From: Burkholderiaceae bacterium
GTDB taxonomy: Bacteria > Pseudomonadota > Gammaproteobacteria > Burkholderiales > Burkholderiaceae_C
Assembly: GCA_004299095.1 (NCBI GenBank)
Contig: SCQQ01000046.1
Location: 1 to 36,918, forward strand
Length of the DNA stretch: 36,918 nt
Direction: 5' to 3'
Below are positions 1-9,577 of this stretch, piece by piece; position 1 is the stretch's first letter; every line of letters begins with the position of its first letter. The position numbers were made by a program, and so were the translations under genes. Under the pieces are notes generated by a model, which was not told the DNA's origin, ran no database searches, and worked only from the letters and a program-made list of their open reading frames with translations.

Positions 1-7
1 CGACCAA

Positions 8-514
8 TCAGAGCTTGACCGTGGCGAGGCGCCGCATCACCTGCTGCACGATGTCGCTTTGCATGTTGTTGTACAGCAGCTCGGCTTCCAGCGCCTTGGA
101 AAGCGCTTCCGAGGCCGAATAGCTCTGGTCGATTTCGCGTTCGATGCTGGTCTGCCCGAGCACCTCCTTGCCGGCGGGCGTGACCACGCGGAAGCCGAGC
201 CGGAGGTGCAACTCCAGTTCGCTGATATCGCCGGTGGAGGTCCGGCTGACAATCACTTGGCTGCGCACCGGGCCCGGGCTTTCCAGGATCACGTCGGCCT
301 TGCTGCGTTGTTGCGGGTCGGTGAGCACTTCGACGCTACCGGTGCTTTGCAACTGGCGCTGCAGTTCGGCCTGGAACGGTGAGCCGCTGGGCAGCGCCAG
401 GAAGATGCTGTGGAACGCGAAGTGCGGCGCCTTGCGCAATTCAAAACCGCAGCCAGCCAGCACCAGCGGCATGCTGGCGGCGGCCAGGAGCAAGGCGCGG
501 CGGGCAGGGCGCAT
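8..514 (-). CDS. lptE: LPS-assembly lipoprotein LptE
   Basis: Encodes a 168-residue outer-membrane lipoprotein. In the known family, LptE plugs the LptD barrel and helps deliver lipopolysaccharide to the outer leaflet. The N-terminus has arginines, a hydrophobic stretch and a lipobox ending LAGC with the lipidated cysteine at residue 22, followed by GFELRK, the usual LptE opening. The frame stays open upstream to about 778 inside leuS, but the ATG at 514 puts the signal peptide first and lies 4 bp after the leuS stop, so translation is probably coupled. The C-terminus includes the conserved-looking run LLYNNMQSDIVQQVMRRL. holA usually follows in related bacteria and would lie just outside the window. 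The call rests on lipobox, length and position after leuS. Confidence 0.9.
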   Translation of the reverse strand: MRPARRALLLAAASMPLVLAGCGFELRKAPHFAFHSIFLALPSGSPFQAELQRQLQSTGSVEVLTDPQQRSKADVILESPGPVRSQVIVSRTSTGDISELELHLRLGFRVVTPAGKEVLGQTSIEREIDQSYSASEALSKALEAELLYNNMQSDIVQQVMRRLATVKL

Positions 515-518
515 GGTG

Positions 519-3188
519 CTATCCCACGACCACGTTGACCAGCCGGCCCGGCACGACGATGACCTTGCGCACCGTGCCGCCAGCGCCGAAACGGGCCACG
601 GCGTCGTTGGCGCGCGCCACCTGTTCGATGTGCGCCCGGTCGGCATCGGCGGGAACCGAAATGGCGCCGCGCAGCTTGCCGTTGACTTGCAGCACGAGTT
701 CGATTTCGGCGCGCTCGAGCGCGCTCGCATCCACTTTGGGCCAGGCCGCGTCGAGCAGCGGACCGCTGGCCGCTGCAAAGCCGAGTTCTTCCCACAGCAC
801 CTGCGTGACGTGCGGCGTGACCGGATAGAGCACGCGCAGCAGGATCGAAAAGCCTTCGCGCTGCACGGCGTGATCGGCAGAATCGCCGGGTTTGAACGCT
901 TCCAGCGCGTTCAACATCTTCATCGCGCCCGAGACCACGGTGTTGTACTGCAGCCGGTCGTAATCGTGATCGACTTGGCCCAGTACGGTGTGGAGTTCGT
1001 AGCGCAGCGCTCGGGCGCCCGCGCTGAGGGGCGCCGGTGTGCTGATCTGGCCGGTCGCGGCGCCGGCGGTTCCGAGCTCAGCACCGAGCGCCCACACGCG
1101 CCGCAGGAAGCGGTAGCTGCCTTCCACCGCCGCGTCGTTCCATTCCAGCGTGGCTTCGGGCGGCGCCGTGAACATGGTGTAGAGGCGCGCGGTGTCGGCG
1201 CCGTACTTCTCGATCAAATCCTGCGGATCGACGCCGTTGTTCTTCGACTTGGACATGGTGCCCACGCCCTGGAAGTCGATCGCCGTGCCCGCCGGCAGCG
1301 TGCCCACCGGCTTGTTGAGCTTGGCGCCGACCTGCTTGCCGCTGGCATCGAGCACCGGATCAACGTCGCTTGGCCAGAAATACTCGATCGCGCCCTTGTC
1401 GTTGTGGCGCGAATAAATGGCGTTCAGCACCATGCCTTGCGTCAGCAGCCGCGTGAACGGCTCGCTCGCTTTCACCAGGCCCAGGTCGCGCATCACCTTG
1501 GTCCAGAAGCGCGCGTACAGCAAGTGCAGCACGGCGTGCTCGATGCCGCCGATGTATTGGTCCATCGGCATCCAGTAATCCGTGCCGCCCGCCACCATCG
1601 CCCGGTCGTTCTTCGGGTCGCAGTAGCGCATGAAATACCAGGAACTGTCGACGAACGTGTCCATGGTGTCGGTCTCGCGCCGCGCCGGGCCGCCGCACTT
1701 CGGGCAGGTCGTTTTGACGAAGGCGTCGCACTTGACGAGCGGGTTGCCGCTGCCGTCGGGCACCAGGTCGTGCGGCAGCACCACCGGCAAGTCCTTTTCC
1801 GGCACCGGCACCACGCCGCAATGCGCGCAATGGATGATGGGAATCGGCGTGCCCCAGTAGCGCTGGCGCGAAATGCCCCAATCGCGCAGGCGCCAAGTCA
1901 CTTTCTTTTCGCCCAGCCCTTTTTGTTTCAGCTCGGTGGCCACCGCGTCCACGGCCTGCGGATGCGTGAGGCCATCGAAGCGGCCCGAATGCACGGTCTG
2001 GCCGTTTTGCTTGTCGGCGTACCAGTCGTTCCAGTGCGTACCGTCGAACGCGGCATCGCCGACCTGCACCACCTGCTGGATTTTCAGGCCGTACTTGAGC
2101 GCAAACGCAAAGTCGCGCTCGTCGTGCGCCGGAACGCCCATCACGGCGCCGTCGCCGTACGTCATCAGCACGTAGTTGCCGACCCAGAGCGCCACCGCTT
2201 CGCCCGTGAGCGGATGCGTGACCGTGAAGCCGGTCGGCATCCCTTCTTTTTCCTTGGTGGCCAGCTCCGCCTCGGTCGTCCCGCCCTGCTTGCAGTGTTC
2301 GATGAAGGCCGCCAATTGCGGGTCGTGCAGGGCCGCTTGCGTGGCCAGTGGGTGCTCCGGCGCCACCGCGCAGAAGGTTACGCCCATGATGGTGTCGGCG
2401 CGCGTGGTGAACACGTACATGCGGCCGTCCTGGATCAACTGGCCCGCATCGTCCTTGATGTCGTGCGTGAAGGCAAAGCGCACGCCCTCGGATTTGCCGA
2501 TCCAGTTTTCCTGCATCAGGCGCACCCGATCGGGCCAGCCGTTCAGGGTCGCTGCGGGGTTGCCGATCTGCACGTTGTCGAGCAGTTCTTGCGCGTACGC
2601 GGTGATTTTCAAGTAGTAACCGGGGATTTCGCGCTTTTCCACCACTGCGCCGGTGCGCCAACCGCGGCCGTCGATGACCTGCTCGTTGGCCAGCACGGTG
2701 TGATCCACTGGGTCCCAGTTGACCACCTGCGTCTTGCGGTAAGCAATGCCACGCGCCAGCATCTTCAGGAACAGCCACTGGTTCCACTTGTAGTAATCGG
2801 CGTCGCAGGTGGCGACTTCACGGCTCCAGTCGATCGCCAGGCCCATGGCCTGCATCTGCCCCCTCATGTAGGCGATGTTGTCGTAGGTCCATTTCGCTGG
2901 CGGCACGCCGTGCTTGATGGCGGCGTTCTCGGCCGGCAAGCCAAACGCGTCCCAGCCCATCGGCATGAGCACGTTGTAGCCCTGCATGCGCAGGCGCCGC
3001 GTCATCATGTCGTTGATGGTGTAGTTGCGCACGTGCCCCATGTGCAGTTTGCCGCTCGGGTAGGGCAGCATGGAACAGGCGTAGAACTTCGGTTTCGCCG
3101 TGTCTTCGCTCACGCGGTAGACGTCGCCCGCCTGCCAGGCGGCTTGCGCAGCGGCTTCGACCGTTTTGTGGTTGTATTTGGCTTCCAT
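519..3188 (-). CDS. leuS: Leucyl-tRNA synthetase
   Basis: Cytosolic class I aminoacyl-tRNA synthetase that charges tRNA-Leu with leucine. The 889-residue product has the HIGH-type signature HMGH at residues 49-52 and the KMSKS-type loop MSKSK from residue 645. Between them is a large CP1 editing insert and two CxxC pairs (CAHC and CPKC) typical of the zinc-binding insertion in bacterial LeuRS. Length is normal for the family. The start ATG has no strong Shine-Dalgarno site, but the N-terminus ([11 protein letters not shown]) matches what is expected. It lies in a minus-strand run bamE-dapB-leuS-lptE, with a 98-bp gap to dapB, so it may have its own promoter. A very long opposite-strand frame over this gene is a coding shadow. 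Confidence 0.98.
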   Translation of the reverse strand: MEAKYNHKTVEAAAQAAWQAGDVYRVSEDTAKPKFYACSMLPYPSGKLHMGHVRNYTINDMMTRRLRMQGYNVLMPMGWDAFGLPAENAAIKHGVPPAKWTYDNIAYMRGQMQAMGLAIDWSREVATCDADYYKWNQWLFLKMLARGIAYRKTQVVNWDPVDHTVLANEQVIDGRGWRTGAVVEKREIPGYYLKITAYAQELLDNVQIGNPAATLNGWPDRVRLMQENWIGKSEGVRFAFTHDIKDDAGQLIQDGRMYVFTTRADTIMGVTFCAVAPEHPLATQAALHDPQLAAFIEHCKQGGTTEAELATKEKEGMPTGFTVTHPLTGEAVALWVGNYVLMTYGDGAVMGVPAHDERDFAFALKYGLKIQQVVQVGDAAFDGTHWNDWYADKQNGQTVHSGRFDGLTHPQAVDAVATELKQKGLGEKKVTWRLRDWGISRQRYWGTPIPIIHCAHCGVVPVPEKDLPVVLPHDLVPDGSGNPLVKCDAFVKTTCPKCGGPARRETDTMDTFVDSSWYFMRYCDPKNDRAMVAGGTDYWMPMDQYIGGIEHAVLHLLYARFWTKVMRDLGLVKASEPFTRLLTQGMVLNAIYSRHNDKGAIEYFWPSDVDPVLDASGKQVGAKLNKPVGTLPAGTAIDFQGVGTMSKSKNNGVDPQDLIEKYGADTARLYTMFTAPPEATLEWNDAAVEGSYRFLRRVWALGAELGTAGAATGQISTPAPLSAGARALRYELHTVLGQVDHDYDRLQYNTVVSGAMKMLNALEAFKPGDSADHAVQREGFSILLRVLYPVTPHVTQVLWEELGFAAASGPLLDAAWPKVDASALERAEIELVLQVNGKLRGAISVPADADRAHIEQVARANDAVARFGAGGTVRKVIVVPGRLVNVVVG

Positions 3189-3286
3189 GGCGGGAATTGT
3201 AGGCAGCGGTTGGCTGCGTCCAGAAGGAAAGGAAAGCGTTGCGCAGCCCTGGCCGCGTGCGGGGCAGCGGTGCCCCGGCTACGGTG

Positions 3287-4117
3287 TCAGGCGCTCGCAG
3301 TCGAGCGCAGACCGAGCACGTCGAACATGTCGAAGAAGCCGCTTTTGCGCTGCGCCAGAAAAGCGGCGGCGCGCAGTGCGCCTTGCGCATAGCCCGCGCG
3401 GCTGCCGGATTTGTGCGTGATTTCGATGCGCTCGCCAGTGCCGGCAAACAGCACGGTGTGGTCGCCCACGATGTCACCGCCGCGGATGCTGGAGAAGCCG
3501 ATGGCCGACGGATCGCGCTCGCCGGTCACGCCATGGCGCTCATACACCGCGCAATCCTTCAGGTTGCGCCCCAACGCGCTGGCGATCACCTCACCCATTT
3601 TCAAGGCCGTGCCCGACGGCGCATCGACCTTGTGGCGGTGGTGTGCTTCGATGATTTCAATGTCGTAACCGGTGGCGAGCGCTCGGGCCGCCATTTCAAT
3701 CAGCTTGAACGTGACGTTCACGCCCACGCTCATGTTGGGCGCCAGCACGATCGGAATGTCGCGCGCGGCCGATTGCAGCGCTGATTTCTGTGCGTCGGTG
3801 AAACCGGTGGTGCCGATCACCATGGCGATGCCGCGCTCGTGGCAGAAATTCAGGTGCATGAGCGTCGCTTCGGGCCGGGTGAAATCGATCAGGCATTGCG
3901 CCTGGGCGAGGCCGGCGGCCAAATCCGCGGTGACAGCGACGCCGCTGGCCCAGCCGATGGCGCCGCCGGCGTCCTGGCCCAGCGCCGGGCTGTCGGCACG
4001 ATCCAGCGCGCCGACCAGTTGGCAGGCATCGGACGCGTGCACGGCTTCGATCAGCGCATGGCCCATGCGGCCAGAAGCGCCGGCCACGGCGATGTGGGTG
4101 CGGGAGGAAGCGTTCAT
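3287..4117 (-). CDS. dapB: 4-hydroxy-tetrahydrodipicolinate reductase
   Basis: Reduces hydroxy-tetrahydrodipicolinate with NAD(P)H in the diaminopimelate/lysine pathway, supplying the meso-DAP of peptidoglycan and lysine for protein. The 276-residue product begins with a Rossmann GASGRMG dinucleotide loop at residues 13-19. It carries the DapB signature [15 protein letters not shown] at residues 157-171, with catalytic His159 and Lys163. Length is slightly above the usual 265-270. The stop of bamE lies 42 bp upstream, so bamE and dapB are probably cotranscribed. Assignment is very secure. Confidence 0.97.
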   Translation of the reverse strand: MNASSRTHIAVAGASGRMGHALIEAVHASDACQLVGALDRADSPALGQDAGGAIGWASGVAVTADLAAGLAQAQCLIDFTRPEATLMHLNFCHERGIAMVIGTTGFTDAQKSALQSAARDIPIVLAPNMSVGVNVTFKLIEMAARALATGYDIEIIEAHHRHKVDAPSGTALKMGEVIASALGRNLKDCAVYERHGVTGERDPSAIGFSSIRGGDIVGDHTVLFAGTGERIEITHKSGSRAGYAQGALRAAAFLAQRKSGFFDMFDVLGLRSTASA

Positions 4118-4159
4118 TCCAGCGAGGTAGGCAGGCAGTGCGATCCGGATCGCGCGCCG

Positions 4160-4738
4160 TCAGTGCGATTCGAGCGGCGGGTAGCTGGCCGCGGGGGCGG
4201 GCAGCGCGCCGGCATCGTTCGTGGCGGTCGGCGCCGCGGGCGTGGTGGGTGCCGGGTATTTCGCGAGCTGTTCCGGCGTGGCTTCGAGCGATGGCACCTT
4301 GACCTTTTTCTTCGGGCTGATGCGGTCGATGAATTCGGTTTCGCTCGGCATCTCGTCGCCTTCAGTGCGCACCATGTGGTCGCCGTCGAAGAACACCGTC
4401 AGGCGGTATCGCTGCTCGGGCACACCTTGGCGTTTGATCGTGAATACGTAGTCCCAGCGGTTGTTGCGGAACATGTCGACCAGAAGCGGCGTGCCCAGGA
4501 TGTCGCGCACTTGCAGGCGTGTCATGCCGGGCCGCAGCGCAGCGACCTGTTCTTTCGAGACGAAATTGCCCTGCACCACTTCGGGCTTGTAGAGCGTCAT
4601 GGCGTTGGCCATGCTGCGCGTGGCGTCGTTGAAGGTGCCGCAACCCGCCAGCGTGAGCGCCGCAGCCAGCAAGGCAGCCACGGCAAACGGTGGCGCGTGA
4701 CGCAATGAGCCCATGGGTGACTTCGTTTTTTCAGACAT
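4160..4738 (-). CDS. bamE: BAM complex lipoprotein BamE (SmpA/OmlA)
   Basis: Small outer-membrane lipoprotein of the beta-barrel assembly machinery, 192 residues with the chosen start. The signal peptide ends in a lipobox LTLAGC with the acylated cysteine at residue 33. The SmpA/OmlA fold follows: YKPEVVQGNFVSKEQVAALRPG, then TRLQVRDILGTPLLVD and a conserved WDYVF strand (fragments shown separately). A proline/alanine-rich C-terminal tail of about 50 residues is longer than in E. coli BamE. ATG at 4738 is chosen over an internal ATG at 4714; both precede the signal peptide. The frame remains open upstream through fur on the opposite strand, which is a shadow. It is divergent from fur with only 51 bp between them, as often seen in beta- and gammaproteobacteria. 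Confidence 0.93.
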   Translation of the reverse strand: MSEKTKSPMGSLRHAPPFAVAALLAAALTLAGCGTFNDATRSMANAMTLYKPEVVQGNFVSKEQVAALRPGMTRLQVRDILGTPLLVDMFRNNRWDYVFTIKRQGVPEQRYRLTVFFDGDHMVRTEGDEMPSETEFIDRISPKKKVKVPSLEATPEQLAKYPAPTTPAAPTATNDAGALPAPAASYPPLESH

Positions 4739-4745
4739 GCACAAT
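4717..4745 (+). promoter_or_regulatory. Candidate fur promoter inside bamE 5' end
   Basis: GTGACT at 4717-4722 (four of six matches to TTGACA) lies 17 bp before CACAAT at 4740-4745. Transcription would begin near 4752, giving a leader of about 38 nt before fur. The -35 element falls within the first codons of divergent bamE. On the other strand, TAGAAT at 4761-4756 could be the bamE -10, but no convincing -35 accompanies it. This is pattern matching only. Confidence 0.35.
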
Positions 4746-4789
4746 ACGGGAGGGCATTCTACCGATGAAGCTGAACGATCCGAGCGCCG

Positions 4790-5245
4790 ATGAACGACAA
4801 GCTGAGCGAAATCAGAAGTAGCGGCCTGAAGGCCACCACGCCGCGCCTGAAGATTCTGGAAATCTTTCAGCACTCCGAGGTCCGCCATCTGTCGGCGGAA
4901 GACGTGTATCGTCTGTTGCTGGCCGAGCATTCGGATATCGGCTTGGCGACCGTGTACCGTGTGCTTACCCAGTTCGAGCAGGCCGGGCTGCTGACGCGGC
5001 ACCACTTTGGCTCGACCACCGCCGTCTATGAACTGCACGACGACGAACATCACGACCATCTGATTTGTCTCGATTGCGGCCACGTCGAGGAATTCGTCGA
5101 TGAAGAAATCGAGCGCCGCCAGCGTGCCGTGGCCAAGGCGCGCGGGTTTGTCATCGCCGACCACGCGCTCAGCCTGTTTGCCCACTGCAAGACGCCGAAT
5201 TGTCCACATCGCGCGGAGGCCGAAGCGGCGCAGCGCGAGCGCTGA
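4790..5245 (+). CDS. fur: Ferric uptake regulator Fur
   Basis: Iron-responsive repressor of 151 residues. Fe(II)-loaded Fur binds operator boxes and shuts off iron acquisition genes. The N-terminal winged helix includes [10 protein letters not shown] and the recognition region [20 protein letters not shown]. The metal-binding region [17 protein letters not shown] contains Cys93 and Cys96, and a second pair Cys133/Cys138 (CKTPNC) completes the structural zinc site, at the same positions as in E. coli Fur. This supports true Fur rather than Zur or PerR. The Shine-Dalgarno site is weak. The stop lies 3 bp from the stop of convergent hprK, with no room for a terminator outside the coding sequences. 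Confidence 0.96.
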   Translation: MNDKLSEIRSSGLKATTPRLKILEIFQHSEVRHLSAEDVYRLLLAEHSDIGLATVYRVLTQFEQAGLLTRHHFGSTTAVYELHDDEHHDHLICLDCGHVEEFVDEEIERRQRAVAKARGFVIADHALSLFAHCKTPNCPHRAEAEAAQRER

Positions 5246-5248
5246 GTC

Positions 5249-6217
5249 CTACGGCTTCTTGTCGGGCTCGCGCCCCTGCGCCATGGCTTCGCGATGGCGC
5301 GTGACGAAGTCCTGGTAGGTATCGATGCCGCGAATTTGCAAGATGTGGTTGCGCACCGCGGCTTCGACCAAAACGGCCAGGTTGCGGCCGGCCACCACCT
5401 GGATCACGACTTTCTGGATGGGAACGCCCAAGACGTCCTGGTCGAGCGGCGCCGCCGGCAGGCGCTCGTAGTCGCGTTCCAGCGTTCCGCGCCGCACCAG
5501 ATGGACGATCAGGCGCAGCCGCATGCGCCGGCGCACCGCCGTTTCGCCGAAGATGGCGCGGATGTCGAGCAGACCGATGCCGCGCACCTCGAGCAGGTTC
5601 TGGATCAATTCGGGGCAGCGTCCCTCAATGGTGGCTTGGTTGACGCGGAAGAAATCGACCACGTCGTCGGCCACCAGGCCGTTGCCACGGGAAATCAGCT
5701 CCAGCCCCAGTTCGCTTTTGCCCAAACCCGATTCGCCGGTAATCAGCACGCCCAGTCCCAGGATGTCCATGAACACGCCATGCATGGTGGTGCGTTCGGA
5801 AAAGTGCTTGCCGAGATAGGCGCGCAGCACGTCGATCACCAACGCCGCCGATTCCTGCGTGGCAAAGAGCGGGATCTGCGCGCGTTCGCACATCGCCACC
5901 AGACCGTCGAACGCCGGCTGCCCGCCGCAGATCACCAGCGCCGGCGGCTCCAGCGTGACGATGCGGGCCATGCGGCGCGCGCTGTCTTCGGGTGAGCATT
6001 GGCTCAGGTAGCGCACTTCCTGTTCGCCCAGGATCTGCACGCGATACGGGTGCAGGTAGTTGAGATAGCCGATCAGGTCCGCGCTGGATTGCGCGGCGCG
6101 CACCATCACGTCGGAAAAGTGCCGTTCGGGCGCCGTCTGGCCGGCCACCCATTCCCAGCGCAGGATGGTGCGGTGTTCCTCGAACAGGAGATCGGCGCTG
6201 ATGGCGTCAGGCTTCAT
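5249..6217 (-). CDS. hprK: HPr kinase/phosphorylase
   Basis: Bifunctional enzyme that phosphorylates or dephosphorylates HPr or NPr on a serine, linking phosphotransferase signalling to carbon or nitrogen status. The 322-residue product has the Walker A loop GESGLGKS at 161-168. The family-specific signature [17 protein letters not shown] is at 208-224, and ADD just after the P-loop helix is typical. Length is normal. It is downstream of ptsN by 63 bp. In many betaproteobacteria hprK is followed by rapZ; here the gene is instead followed immediately by convergent fur. Confidence 0.96.
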   Translation of the reverse strand: MKPDAISADLLFEEHRTILRWEWVAGQTAPERHFSDVMVRAAQSSADLIGYLNYLHPYRVQILGEQEVRYLSQCSPEDSARRMARIVTLEPPALVICGGQPAFDGLVAMCERAQIPLFATQESAALVIDVLRAYLGKHFSERTTMHGVFMDILGLGVLITGESGLGKSELGLELISRGNGLVADDVVDFFRVNQATIEGRCPELIQNLLEVRGIGLLDIRAIFGETAVRRRMRLRLIVHLVRRGTLERDYERLPAAPLDQDVLGVPIQKVVIQVVAGRNLAVLVEAAVRNHILQIRGIDTYQDFVTRHREAMAQGREPDKKP

Positions 6218-6280
6218 GCCGGTGGCAACCTGAAGCGCCGGGCTTAACCAGCAACCGCGGGGTTCACGCGCATCCGGGCC

Positions 6281-6748
6281 TCACGCCGTGTGCGCGGGCT
6301 CCCACGTGGTGATGAGTTGATGCAGCTCGTCGGCCGACGGCGCACCTTTCAGGTTTTCGCGCAGTGCCGGATCGCCCAGCATTTCGGCAATCTGCGACAG
6401 GATTTCCAGGTGCTTCTGCGTGGCCGCTTCGGGCACCAGCAGAAAAATCAGCAGCCGCACCGGCTGTTCGTCGGGCGCGTCGAAGCCGATGGACTGAGCC
6501 ACTTGAATGACCGCCGCCATGGGCGTTTTCAGGCCCTTGATGCGGCCGTGCGGAATGGCGACGCCGTGGCCCAGGCCGGTGGAGCCCAGGCGCTCGCGTG
6601 CAAACAGGCTGTCGGCAATCAGCGCTCTCGACAGCCCGTGCAGGTTTTCGAACAACAGCCCGGCTTCTTCGAACGCGCGTTTTTTGCTGGTGGCGTCAAC
6701 GCCGACAAGAACCTGCGACTCCGGCAGTATGGATGCAAGTAGGTTCAT
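6281..6748 (-). CDS. ptsN: PTS-Ntr EIIA component PtsN
   Basis: Cytosolic regulatory EIIA of the nitrogen phosphotransferase system, 155 residues. It accepts phosphate from NPr and regulates partners such as potassium transport and stress functions instead of importing sugar. The phosphorylatable histidine is His67 in GHGVAIPHGRIKGL, close to the E. coli position 73. A conserved LIFLLVPEAATQKHLEILSQ stretch also fits EIIA of the fructose/mannitol superfamily. The ATG at 6748 (MNLLASILP) is preferred; the frame extends 23 codons upstream without homologous character. It lies between hpf (257 bp upstream) and hprK (63 bp downstream). The large gap to hpf leaves room for a separate promoter. Confidence 0.94.
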   Translation of the reverse strand: MNLLASILPESQVLVGVDATSKKRAFEEAGLLFENLHGLSRALIADSLFARERLGSTGLGHGVAIPHGRIKGLKTPMAAVIQVAQSIGFDAPDEQPVRLLIFLLVPEAATQKHLEILSQIAEMLGDPALRENLKGAPSADELHQLITTWEPAHTA

Positions 6749-6925
6749 CAGATCGATTGGATGGGGTAATCGGATTGCCTGGCCGGGCAGGCTCGAATTG
6801 GAGCCCGCCCGCGGCACTCAAAGCCGCGCGACCGGTCGTATGCGCTCACGCCGCCGCAGGTCATTCGTTGCTATGGCGACCACCTAGGATATCGGATTCG
6901 TGCTGCGCAAACCGCGTTCGGCAAG

Positions 6926-6945
6926 GTGGAATCGTTCAATTCCAC
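6926..6945 (-). other. Inverted repeat between hpf and ptsN
   Basis: A perfect 7-bp stem (GTGGAAT / ATTCCAC) with a 6-base loop CGTTCA lies about 60 bp after the hpf stop. No T-run follows on the minus strand, so it is not a typical intrinsic terminator. It could stabilise the hpf 3' end, act as a processing site, or be chance. It sits in a 257-bp gap in which I see no gene. Confidence 0.4.
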
Positions 6946-7005
6946 GGAAAACACACGGCGGCTCACGCTGTCGCCACGAATCCGGTTTCAGCGCTCAGGC
7001 TGGCT

Positions 7006-7335
7006 TCAATGGACCGGATCGCCCGCTGGGCGACCATGCGATTGTACTTTGTCCTTGTGGCGCAAGACCTGCCGATCCAGCTTATCGACCAGCGCATCGA
7101 CCGCCGCGTACAGGTCTTCATGCGCGCTTTCGGCGAACAATTCCGTGCCCTTGACGCGAATGTTGCATACAGCGCGCTGTCGCTGGTCTTTCTCTTTCTG
7201 GTTGTCGATGGAAAGCAAGACGCGGACGTCGGTGACGTGATCGAAACGACGCGAAATCCGGTCCAGTTTGGTGGTGACGTAATTGCGCAGCGCCGGGGTG
7301 ACATCGAGGTGGTGACCGCTGATCGTCAAGTTCAT
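7006..7335 (-). CDS. hpf: Ribosome hibernation promoting factor (short form)
   Basis: A 109-residue ribosome-associated protein of the HPF/YfiA (sigma-54 modulation) family, which binds in the 30S decoding region and promotes inactive 100S dimers in stationary phase. It starts [20 protein letters not shown] and continues with the typical beta-alpha repeat including [23 protein letters not shown]. There is no long C-terminal dimerisation domain, so this is the short form. A good Shine-Dalgarno AAGGAG precedes the ATG. It heads the group hpf-ptsN-hprK. In many proteobacteria rpoN precedes hpf; here the upstream neighbour is a divergent corA, so rpoN has been separated from this group. Confidence 0.94.
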   Translation of the reverse strand: MNLTISGHHLDVTPALRNYVTTKLDRISRRFDHVTDVRVLLSIDNQKEKDQRQRAVCNIRVKGTELFAESAHEDLYAAVDALVDKLDRQVLRHKDKVQSHGRPAGDPVH

Positions 7336-7693
7336 TTGGATCTCCTTGCATCAAACCGGGCCGCCCGCGTTTTGCGCAAAAGCGGCCGCTCCGAGGAAGG
7401 CATCGCGCCTTGCACGCTCCGACCGTGGGCGTGCCGCTTCACTATGCCTGCAAACGCCGTCGAGTGCAACGCGCCGATGCGATCGTGTCCATGCGGCCAG
7501 CGCTGTCCCGCGTGCGCCGGCCAATGCCATAAGCCATAATTCGCGCCGACTTGGCCGGTGCCTGAATGCGCTTTCAGAAAACCCGGCTGCGCTGGCGGGC
7601 CGTGCTGTGGGGTCCGCCCGAGACGCCGTGTCGCGGCCTCTCTTTTCAGAGCCTGTTCGCCGCGACATGCCGATGTTTTCGGGGGAGTGACCG
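7336..7693 (+). other. Divergent intergenic region hpf/corA
   Basis: A 358-bp gap between two divergent genes, expected to hold both promoters. Open frames of about 105-115 codons exist on both strands, but they have arginine/alanine-rich, shadow-like composition and no ribosome binding site, so I do not call them genes. I see no convincing hairpin with a T-run and no recognisable Mg-responsive leader. Confidence 0.5.
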
Positions 7694-8680
7694 ATGATTA
7701 ATGTTTTTGCGCTGTCGAACGGCCGCTTGTATCAGGAGGAAGTGGAATCGCCGGAAGAGTTGTCCAGGGCACACGCCATCTGGGTCGACCTGGAAGAGCC
7801 CACGCTGGAAGAAAAGCGCTGGGTCAAGCAGCATTTCGGTCTGGTGATTCCCGAAGACGCCATCGACGAGGACATCGAGGAATCGGCACGCTTTTATTCC
7901 GAGGATGACGGCGAGTTGCACATCCGCAGCGACTTCCTGGTGGCCGACGCGGACAATCCGCATCAGATTCGCGTGGCGTTCATCCTGAATCAGGCGCGCA
8001 CGGAAACACGGCAGCGCGACATCCTGTTTTCCATTCACGACGAATCAGTGCCGGCATTGCGCCTGGTGCGCATGCGCGCGCGCCGCATGCCCGGCCTGCT
8101 GGAAAACGCCAAGGACGTGCTGCTGGCGCTGCTGGATGGCGACACCGAGTATTGCGCCGACGCGCTGGAAAACGTCTACGACGCGCTGGAGAACTCGGAG
8201 AAGCGCGTGCTCGACGGCGATGTGACCGACGAGGTGGCAAGCGACGTGCTGGCCACGATCGCACGCCAGGAAGACATGAACGGCCGCATTCGCCGCAACA
8301 TGATGGACACGCGCCGCGCGGTGAGCTTCCTGATGCGCACCAAGCTGCTCGAGGCCGAGCAATTCGAGGAGGCACGGCAGATCCTGCGCGACATCGATTC
8401 GCTTGATGGCCACACCACGTTTCTGTCGGACAAGATCAACTTCCTGATGGATGCCACGGTGGGCTTCCTCAACGTCAACCAGAACAAGATCATCAAGATC
8501 TTCTCGGTGGCCAGCGTGGCGCTGCTGCCACCCACGCTGATCGCCAGCGTTTACGGCATGAACTTCAGGGCCATGCCGGAGCTCGAGTGGCAGTACGGCT
8601 ACCTGCTGGCCATCCTGGCGATGTTGGCGAGCGCGCTGCTGCCGATGTGGTACTTCCGCCATCGCGGCTGGCTGAAATAG
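7694..8680 (+). CDS. corA: CorA-family Mg/Co transport protein
   Basis: A pentameric inner-membrane divalent cation channel of 328 residues. A long, acidic, helical cytosolic domain occupies residues 1-265 or so. Two C-terminal membrane helices follow, the first ending in the signature YGMNF (GMN at 288-290), the periplasmic selectivity loop of CorA. The C-terminus is the short basic tail RHRGWLK. The sequence GGGGGAGTGACCG before ATG gives a good ribosome binding site. It is convergent with the nucleosidase gene, with 12 bp between the stops. A second, more divergent CorA-type protein lies at 20450-21565. Confidence 0.93.
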   Translation: MINVFALSNGRLYQEEVESPEELSRAHAIWVDLEEPTLEEKRWVKQHFGLVIPEDAIDEDIEESARFYSEDDGELHIRSDFLVADADNPHQIRVAFILNQARTETRQRDILFSIHDESVPALRLVRMRARRMPGLLENAKDVLLALLDGDTEYCADALENVYDALENSEKRVLDGDVTDEVASDVLATIARQEDMNGRIRRNMMDTRRAVSFLMRTKLLEAEQFEEARQILRDIDSLDGHTTFLSDKINFLMDATVGFLNVNQNKIIKIFSVASVALLPPTLIASVYGMNFRAMPELEWQYGYLLAILAMLASALLPMWYFRHRGWLK

Positions 8681-8692
8681 GGTGGTCCCGGT

Positions 8693-9454
8693 TCAGTTGC
8701 AGCCGGCACGCAGTTCGAGATATCGGTCGAGGATCGCGCGGCTGTAGTGGCTGGCGACGCGGGTCACGAAACGCCTGAAATCCACGTGCGCCTGATCGTC
8801 TGCGCGGTCCGAGACCGTACGCAGTGCCGCCAGCGGGATGCGGAAATCCGCGCACACCTGCGCGATCGCCGCGCCTTCCATTTCAACCGCCAACGCAGCG
8901 GGCAGTGCGGCACGCAGCGCGCTGCTTTCCGCCGCGGTGGCGACGAAGCGGTCGCCGCTGGCGATCAACCCCTGGTGGACCCGCGGGGCCGGCAACGCGA
9001 ATTCCCCTATTGCGTCGGTCTCCAGCAGCGTTTGGCGGTGCCCGAGTGCCCATCGCGCGGCGTCGTGCAGGCGGTTCGCGCTTGCGTCATCGGTGGGGAA
9101 TTCGGCCCGGCCGTAACCCGGCACGAGGTGGCGCGGAAACAGCGGCGAGGCATCCATGTCGTGCTGGATGAAGGCGCGCGCCACGACCACGTCGCCCACC
9201 GCAACGCCCGGCGCGAGACCGCCTGTGGTGCCTGTCAGGATGATTTCGTCCACGTGGAAATGGTCGATCAGCACGGTCGCAGTGCTGGCCGCGGCCACTT
9301 TGCCGATGCCGGACAGCACCGCGACCAGCTCGGCGCCGTGCCAATGGGCGGCGCGGTACTCACGCCCCGCGATGTGCCGGCGCTCGCCGTTTTCAAACTG
9401 CGACCAAAGGGCCGACAGCTCTTCCGGCAACGCGCTCACGAGGCCAATTCGCAT
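8693..9454 (-). CDS. mtnN: 5'-methylthioadenosine/S-adenosylhomocysteine nucleosidase
   Basis: A 253-residue phosphorylase-like nucleosidase predicted to cleave MTA and SAH to adenine plus the thioribose compound in methyl-cycle recycling. The start MRIGLVSALPEE carries the conserved glutamates. Mid-protein TGTTGGLAPGVAVGDVV is the glycine-rich family loop. EMEGAAIAQV at 191-200 holds the nucleoside-contacting Met-Glu pair, and SDRADD near 215 holds the catalytic aspartate. The product is about 20 residues longer than typical MtnN. A related futalosine- or hopanoid-type nucleosidase cannot be fully excluded. The Shine-Dalgarno site is weak. Confidence 0.82.
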   Translation of the reverse strand: MRIGLVSALPEELSALWSQFENGERRHIAGREYRAAHWHGAELVAVLSGIGKVAAASTATVLIDHFHVDEIILTGTTGGLAPGVAVGDVVVARAFIQHDMDASPLFPRHLVPGYGRAEFPTDDASANRLHDAARWALGHRQTLLETDAIGEFALPAPRVHQGLIASGDRFVATAAESSALRAALPAALAVEMEGAAIAQVCADFRIPLAALRTVSDRADDQAHVDFRRFVTRVASHYSRAILDRYLELRAGCN

Positions 9455-9577
9455 GGACTTGCGGTTTTATCTCGACAGGTGCCACGCCGTCTTGAACGGA
9501 TCGCTCGTCGCCATGGTCCGGCCCGCGCCGTTTGCGTGGCGCACGTCCGGTCCCGAGGGCCAGCGGCGAACCTGTGT

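Noticed and set aside
144-3392. Plus-strand frame of 1082 codons opposite leuS
   Set aside because: Arginine/histidine/alanine-rich composition, no domain, no ribosome site, and it exactly mirrors leuS. Typical antisense shadow in GC-rich DNA.
7346-7690. 114-codon frame between hpf and corA
   Set aside because: Arg/Ser/Ala-rich with no hydrophobic core or motif and no ribosome site; lies where two promoters are expected.
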